DNA from: Planococcus citri
Lineage: Eukaryota; Arthropoda; Insecta; Hemiptera; Pseudococcidae
Assembly: GCF_950023065.1 (NCBI RefSeq)
Contig: NC_088677.1
Coordinates: forward strand, 33,501,230-33,565,229
Direction: 5' to 3'
Length of the DNA: 64,000 nucleotides
Position numbers and translations under genes: made by a program. The stretch's first letter is position 1; each line of letters begins with the position of its first letter. Below the pieces are notes generated by a model. That model did no database searches. It was given only the letters and a program-made list of their open reading frames with translations, and was not told where the DNA came from. Shown in pieces: positions 50,801 to 59,800 of the stretch.

Positions 50801-53800
50801 TTTTTCGTATATTTTTAAAGAGGGGAGCGTTTTGCCGGTAATGAAGCTGGTATGGCTGTACCTGAATCAGTATGCACCGCAAAATCATTAGCTATTATTG
50901 TTGATTTAAATGCATATGAACCTCACATCACGGCTGCTACAATGGCACACATGATTGGGCATAATGTTGGAATGGGTCACGATGATGGAAGTAAGTAGTA
51001 CATTGAGTAGATTTGCATTTTTCGTCTACAGACTTTTTTTTTTTACGTTGCTTAACTTTTCTATTCAAGAATACTTACTACGTGTTGAGAATCGTTGGCT
51101 TATTTTCATTTTTTATTTTATTTTTTTCGATAAACCCAATTTCGTATTTTTATTCGACGTCTTGCTGCGTGTAAAGGCGAATTTTCAGAATGAATTGGGT
51201 CGATTTAGAGGTTTATAATTTTTTTATATCCTTATACGTCAACGATGTAATCTATTACCTATATTAGTTATTTTTTGTTTCCACTTTTTTTAATGTGCTT
51301 TGTTAATTTCATACTCATCAGTCTGTTTTTGATCGAGTACGTTAAATTATACCTATTCGATTTTTGACGCGATAATTGGATTTTTATAGGAAGCGAATGC
51401 TTTTGTCGAGACTGGCACGGATGTATAATGCAGCAAAGTATTGTCGGTCAAGACAATATTCATCCTTATAAATTTAGCGAATGTAGCTTAGACGATTACA
51501 TCGCTGGGTTTAGAGATAGCAGAAGCATGTGTTTACTAAATAAGCCTAACGAGGTAATTTTTTTCTTCTTTAAATAAAATAGGTACTTTATTATTCGAAT
51601 AGTGGAGTCCAATTTGGACTGCGTGCATTTACTCGGGAGAAGGGATGTGATCAAAATGTGGTGGTGGTTTCTTTTTAGAGTACCTATGCAGCATTTTTTT
51701 AAAGGTTATCTGAACTTGAAACTTTTCAGTGGCCTGTTTCATTACTTGAAAATGAATACGGATATCAATATTTATTTCATTGAGAAAAAATTTCCGCTCA
51801 AGTGAGCTCTATAAAATACGATTATTTGTGCAATTTTATCCACCTTTGGCGTTTAAAAAATTTATCGAGTAAGTATTCAAAGACTGGAAATTCTTTTACC
51901 CTTTAAATAAAACGATTAAAACAGAAACGAAGCGAAGCGCAAACGTAACCGTGAAATAAAATCATTGCGGTAAGTATTTATGCGCTTGCAATAGTTGCCA
52001 AGGACGTTTTTCAAATGACGTCATAACTCACAAGTGCATCTTCTCATTTGACATTCGTTGGAGGAAATCTGCTTCAAAAATTACTCGAACATAGAAAAAT
52101 TACAGTAGGAAAAAAATTATTCTCGAGAGGACATTTTTCGCAATGGAATTTTTACGGAGGGTAAATGTGTTAATTTTCGAAACGTTCTTTCGACATTTGG
52201 TTGTTGTTTCAAGAAGAGTAGGTGATGAGAAGGTTACCTATATGTCGGGAACATTCTTTAGCACGAAATGTAATAGTGCAAATCTCATCAATTTAAACTG
52301 CAGGTTATGCATATTAGTTTCATTTACATATTATAACTTTTGTGGAACCTTTAGATTTTTATGCAAAGATTATTAACTAAAAATTTCAAAAAAGTGGCAG
52401 TCTAGTTGTATTTTCAGTTCTTTACCCATGGAATAAGAAAGAAATGAATGCAATGTCCATTAAACTTTAAAAAAAATTAGTATTTTTTTTAAAAAATTAA
52501 ATTTGATTTTTCCAGTTTTAAAACAATACAGAAGTTTTCAAATTTGATTATATCTACTGATCTAATCGCATCCATGGGAACTTTCTGATTCTGATCTGGT
52601 CTAATCAGATCTATTCAGATCTAGTCGAATTCAATATTAGGTCTCGTCCTTCCCATTGTATCTGATCAGGGCTGCACTGACCCAAAATTTGATCAAAACT
52701 CTGATCTAATTGGGTCTGATCATTGCAGTCTGACCATATCTTTTCAAAACTGCTCAAATCTCATCAACTTTCCTCTATTGGATCTAATCAAGTCTGAATA
52801 GATCTGATGCGATCAAAACTTCAATTCGACGTTGATGGGATCGAAAAGTCTGTAAATCAGCTTGATGAAAACTTAGGACCATTGCTAAATTGATGCCCAT
52901 ATAATTCTAGGGAAATGTAATGGTAGTGGTTTCCCATTGTCTTCCACCATGATTTTCAGTTGGGGTTTACTCCCTTAGCTGAATTTGCCAGTTTTAGGGG
53001 CTGGTATTCGCCTTCTCACTCTGAAGCTCTGCACTTCCCTGGGGCTATAAACTGGTGAGTTGTTGGTGTTCAGCAGCTCTTATGCATTCTTGTTTGCAAT
53101 CCATGTTTAGATAGAGGCTTGGCCTTCGGCTTGCCACTCCTCCCCAATCTCCCCATCGTTCCACCAACTGGAGAATTCTGCTTTTACCATGTCGATGGCT
53201 TGGTTTAAATAGCACATAAGTCCGGGTTTTTTGAAAATGCTTTTTTTGTGGTTTCTTTAGTAAAAAAAAACAACTAGGAATCTGAATTTAAAAACCTCGT
53301 AAGTCGAAAATGCACCCTAGCGCTGTAACCCTTTCGATAAAAATTATGCAATAGCATGCTAAGACACATGCTTTTATGCATAGCACAAGCAATGCGTGAA
53401 TTTGGACTTTTTTCAAAAAAAGCATGTGATTCAGCCTGCGAATGCTGAATACCATGTGTAAAAGTAATGTTAAAGCATGTAAAATGAAAGAAAAATTTAA
53501 AAAATGTTTGCCCTGGGTGGGGATCAAACCTGGGACCTGCAGATTATATTTTTCCGCATTACCTACCTAGCTCACTTGGCCACTCCGGCTGCTGTTTGCG
53601 AAGAGTGGAGTAATTTCCCCATAAATGTTAACACTTTTTGGGCTTGAGAGAAAAATTTAGTAAGTTCACAACACACTAACGTTTATGCGGAAATAACTGC
53701 ACTCTTCACAAGCAACGAAGTGGCTGAGTGAGTTAGGTAGCGCAGAAAAATAGAAACTGCAGATCAGGGCAAAATTTTTTTTCAATTTTTCTTTTATTTT

Positions 53801-56800
53801 ACATGCTTCAACATTACTTTTATGCATGCTAAGTATTTGCAGGCTGAACAGCATGTTTTTTTTTTTTTTTTTGTTGAAAAAAGTCCAAATTCACACATAG
53901 GCATCTACAAGCCTGTTTTTATACATAATTTTGTCAATAGGGAATCGACGAAAAGCAAAAATCCAAGATTGAAAAACACATAAGTCCGACATACGGGGTT
54001 TCTACGTATCATAAAAACCATGTAACTACGTATCATAAAAACCATGTAACTACAAGAAGTTCATCAATTTTAAATTTGAAAACCTCGTAAGTCCTTGTTA
54101 AAATTAAAAAACATGTAAGTCCTATGTAAGTCATCGACCTTTTAGTTAACCTAGACGACTACTCCAATGCAAACTAAGGCCACTGGTTATGTCGCCAACT
54201 CTGTGGATTTCAAATTAGAGACAAACGCATCTGCGCATGTCTCACGAATTGATGCTTGTGAACTGTTGTGAACAGTAAACGGAAACACCATCAGCACCCC
54301 ACTTCCACCACTAATCTACTGACAACAAAAATACACACACACACGTTTCCTGAGACATGCGCAGATGCGTTTGTCTCTAATTTGAAATCCACAGAGTTGG
54401 CGACATAACCAGTGGGATAATTTTGCGTATGAGTAGCCGTCTAGGTTAACTAAAAGGTCGATGATGTAAGTATGATGAAAATCTCATATGAGTCTGGACT
54501 CTGGAGTCATATGTGGTCTTTAGAAACCTTGTATGTCCTTTCAAAGCACTTCAATTACTACTTATAAATGCTCAACAGTGGCATAGCCGAGGGGGGCGAA
54601 GGGGGCCATGCCCCCCTTACGAGCAAAAATTTGAAAGAAAACATGCAAAAAATGGACGTTTTTTCGTTGTTTGGACCCATTTTTTCTAAAAAATTTTGCT
54701 CTCGCTTCGCTGGAGCAGTAATTTTGCCTTCGTTTTCATAAAATCACCACACATCACAATAGATTTCCAGAAAACTACCCCTCATTTTGATTTTTCATGC
54801 CTAAAACTCTGGTTTTGCTCCCTCCTTGAGAAAATCCTGGCTACGCCACTGATGCTCAACCTATAAAATGTCATCAGGCCATACCATTAAGACTTCTAAA
54901 ATATAATAATGCAATCTAAAACTGCAAATAACAACATTTGAATGTTAGGTATAAATGTTTTTTTGCTCTCCTGAAAAATTTATGATTTTGGACTTACATG
55001 CTATTTAAGGCTATTCTCTACCCCTGTGAAAACATTGGAAATATGAAGCCGAATCGTTTGTTATTTTCATCATTCATTCATAAGATTACGTGTAATCGAG
55101 TGAACGAATTTAGTTGTACTTATGTACCGCAACCCGCTCCCATCACAACTTTGGGCAGAGATTTCTCCGTGAATTTTCAAAATTCTTTCAATTTTTTTTC
55201 ACCAATGCTAATACTTTATCATTGAAAGTGAGGGTATGTAGCCATATTTTCTAATTTAGCTTTTCCAATGGAGATCTGAGCAGTGAGCATCAATAGTATC
55301 TCCATTCAATTCCCAATGACGGCCACAAAATGACATAAATCAAAAATATCTCAACATACCCTCGCTTTTCATGTTTTCTGAGTAAAATAAACCAAACCCC
55401 ACAAAAATCCGTCCAATAGTTCTCGCACAATCCCTGACCAAAGTTCATCGTTTTCATCAAAAATTGCTACTGATAACAGGGGGTAGAGAGTAGCCTTAAA
55501 CCAAGCCATTAAATGTTTATCAATTCCAAGTCCATCAAACAGCAACATGTTACCACCTTGCATGACATGGATGTGCAGAATACCCCTGGTGTTGTCTTCT
55601 CCTTCTCATCTGTCCTACTAGGGGACTGGCTCCTCTTGATGATCCAAGCTACTACCTAGAGACTACTTACCTCTTGCGCCAACAACCTATGCCCTCGCTA
55701 TAGGCATTTTTTTGGTTTTTATCAACAGTTGAAAGTCTCTTTTAGATTTTTAACTATGTATTTACCCATTTTAAATGATATGTGGGTGTTTCATCAAACG
55801 TATTATAAAACTTACACCTATACCTACCACTTATTTGAAGATTTTACTATGGGAAATTACATGATAATAATCAACAGATAAAGTATTTAAAACGATACAA
55901 TCATGTTAAAAACACATTGTTTTATTCAACTTTAGGTTACCAGTCCTCATCAACACTGTGGAAATAAAATTATAGAAGAAAACGAAGACTGTGATTGCGG
56001 AAGTTTAGAAAATTGCGAAGAAGTTGACCCATGCTGTGATCATATAACTTGTAAATTAAAAAAGGAATCAGAGTGTTCCGCTGCTCATAAATGTTGTTCC
56101 AAATGCAAGGTAGGTAGAACATACTCAGTCTATAGGTAATAACATAATACGAAAATTGAATGAAACGAACTCGTACACGAGAATAGGTACCTACCTATAC
56201 CTATACCTACCTCACATTTAAAGCTAGGAATTTAACACGGATCTTGCATTCTACTCGGTTGTTGTAGTATTTACCTCGCGGAACTTTATGTAGACCAGCC
56301 TCCAACGAATGTGATTTACCAGAATATTGTTCCGGTAATAATGGAGAATGTCCGGTGGATGCTCATAAAAAGAATGGCCATCCGTGTGAGAAAAATAGGG
56401 GAATTTGTTACAACGGATTTTGTCCAACATTGATCCAACAATGCGAATACGTTTGGGGAAAAGGTAATCATTCGTGAGGATGATTTGAAAATACCTTATC
56501 TTTTGTCGCGGTTTATTTTTAAACCTACGTACCTATGCTTATACTTTTTTTTTGCTCTTCTTAGGTGGTAAAGCGGCTGATAAAAAATGTTACGATCAGT
56601 TTAATTCGAAAGGCTCGATAAGTGGAAATTGTGGAATGGACGGACACGGGAATTATATTCAATGCGAACCGAAGTGAGTATTTGTGGTAGATTTCGGCCG
56701 GAATTATTTTATAAATTATTAATTCCGATGGGCTTTGTTTGACAGCAATGTTTTATGCGGATCGTTACAATGCGCCAATGGAAGTCAGTATCCTGCATCG

Positions 56801-59800
56801 CATTTAGGACACGAATACACTAGAACGATAATATCTATCAAAGGTTACGAATACGAATGCAAGTGAGTACCTACCTACCTATCTATTAGTAATACGAATG
56901 TTTTTAAAAATTCTCAATTTATGACTTATCTAAGCATAGAGTGAATATGCTTATATTCGATTGGTGCATATTTGAATTTAATTTTCGCAGGTCGACTAGA
57001 AATAGAAACGTAACCACAGTTAAAGGATTGGTTCGCGATGGAACCCCTTGTGGCACAGACTTAGTAATATAACCATTTCCATACCTACTTCTAATCTAAA
57101 ATATGTTCGCAGTACTCAATTTTTTTTCTTTTTGATTGGCTTGTTTTAGATTTGTATAAATCAAACGTGTACCAGTATTTTTCCTCACGTTGATCATGGC
57201 AAATGTCCCAGTAATCATAAAAACCTGGAGTGTTCTTCACACGGAGTAAGTATAACGGTATTCTTTCATCTCTTTTGTACTATGCTTAGTCAGCAGAATA
57301 TCACAATATCACAATATGGTGGTTTTCTTCTGGGTTACAGCTTTGCTCAAATTTAAATACTTGTCATTGTGAAGACGGTTGGACTGGGCCAGATTGCTCA
57401 ATTAAACTAGAGTTGATACCAACTACTCCGCCGGCACCTACTGTCAGCCAATCAACGGCGGCTCCGTCAAATGAAACTGTCAAAAAAGATTCCCTGGAAT
57501 CTCAAATGAAAAGGAAGGAAACACCATACGGTAAGATGCTCGATTTTTCGATCTGTTTACTCGATCACGTATTACATACATAATGAGATTAATATTATAC
57601 CTACTTTTAGGTAGAAGTATATTATTTTCTCACGTTAACGTATATTATTATAAAGTAATTTAATAGTAATATAACGGTATTATAAATTGCCCTTCGTATG
57701 AGTTGGTACCTAACTAGTTTTCCGAAATTTATTGTCGTTGGTACAAAAATATACCTATAGGCTATCTTTTAACAATACGTAAACAAATAGGTATTTGTAG
57801 CAAACCCCCTTGTGCCTTTTGAGTTTCTCTACTGTTGCATCGAATGAATTTTACATATATAATTCATACGTGTGCGTTAACGTGATTGATATGAAGGAAT
57901 CCCCGTTGACGTGTTTGGCATTTTCTTTTTACATCCGCAGGGCAATGTCGGTCGTCGGTCGTCGTTGGTTTGGCTGGCAAGTTGCTAACTTTTAGCATGA
58001 ATTCGAAACTTGGAAGGGTGTACATTTATTCTCGCAGTATACGAAGTATCCTCGAAAAAAAAACTCTAGTCAACTTTTCTACTTTTATTTACGTTTGTAT
58101 TTGATTGATGAAGGGGTAGGAGGAGGATGTCAAGCAGCATATGCATATTTTCTACTATGTACAACTTTGGACGTTAAAAAAACTTATTTTTACATTAAAT
58201 TCGACGGGAAAAAACCATGTGGTGGAGATATTTTTGAAAATTCGGTCAATTTTTCGATAAGACGGTCTTTGAAATATTATTCAAAATTTCTATGTGACCT
58301 CCAAATAGTAGGTTCCTGCTAAATGAATGAATTCTGCAAAAACAGATGGATGAAGTAGGTACAAAAAGGATTACTTGCCTTTATAGTTCATTTTCTCAAA
58401 CGTTTTTGAAAAAAAAATTCTCGAAAGCTGAATATTATTGCCGTTAAAATGGATGGGTGGCCTTTTTTTTTTTTTTTTTTTGCTATTCTGTAATATTGCA
58501 GCATACAACATGGATTTTTTAATTTTACAGCTTTCGAAAAATATTATCAACTTGAAAATTTAAAGCAATTACTTACCCAATTACCTAATAGTCATATTAT
58601 TTTTAAATTTTGCTGAAATAGCCCGAAAAAGTCACTAACGATGGCCAATTTGAGTTCATAAGTTAGTGCTGAATTTCATTTTGCCCTTTTTAGGGAAATT
58701 TTTCCAATAATAGAAACACCAAAAATCTGCTGAAAGTTCCAGACCGGTTTGAAATCTCCCCCAATCAATTTTGGAAGTCAAAATAAAGTGTAAAAATCGG
58801 ATTTGATGAAATGTTTTGAAACAGATTTTTAAAAATGGTGCATGAACTGACAGAGTCCCAAACATAGCATATTGATAAATTTTATCTGTGGTGAATTTCA
58901 TTTTAGTCCGGCAGGCTTCATAAGCTCATAAAATCCACTACCCTTCCCTTTCAAAATTGATCCATCTACTTTCAATTGCCTTGTGCACAATTAGGTCTCT
59001 CGCAGGAAAACGAGACCGAGTTGGCTGTAAAGATTTCCACGGTGGTCTCGTGGTAATTTGTTCAAATACGCGCTCCCATAAAGGATCGCCTAAATCCTCG
59101 TGGATTTCTTTACGTTTGGGACATGGATATACTACTATGTAGTACATAGTACATCATGTCTAAATTCAAACGAGGCACAAAAATTATCTCGTGAAATCTT
59201 CTTTCTCATAAACATGCTTCCAGCTCTAAAATTTAAAAGGTCAAGGCCAGCATCCGCAACCATAATTGGTTTATCTATCCTCCCAATGGAAGATGTTGTC
59301 TTTATGTGTATGCCTAAAAATTCTTCACAATACCAAAATTCTAGACCAATTCCTCCAAATTACAAGCTCCAATCACGTTTCTCTGCAGTATATAAAAAAA
59401 AAAAAAATGCCAAACTCGAAACGAAATGTATCGCACGAGTTTTTGAAAAATCACACGTTTGAGCACACTTATGAGAGCCATAGATTCGATGCGAGATAAA
59501 ATAGGTAAGGTGCCTTAATTTAAAACGCTGAATTATTGTGTATGTGTAATGTGTACACGGCCTGCGATAAAATATATTAACATATTAGCACTCTCAAAGT
59601 ACACATTTGTGTGAAGATAGTGGCAAGTTGAAAAACATTGTGGTACGTTCGTGTGTAATCCAAAAGGCTTCCGCACACATTCAATTTCTTTCAACTTATT
59701 TATCTCATCATCATCATCCGCTAATCAGCAATAAAATCGCAATTAGTTTAAACTTTAGGGGTAAAAGATACGAAAGTTTTTAGTCGCGGGCTTTATCTGT

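Larger units (their letters stand above)
51554..55935 (+). other. Intron 8 of the ADAM gene (4.4 kb), repeat-filled
   Basis: Bounded by GTAATT and AACTTTAG. Contains in order a GATC-rich block, a LINE-like 3' piece, inverted SINE-like copies, two hairpins and a hAT MITE. Only 51554-52540 is free of recognised repeats. Confidence 0.8.
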
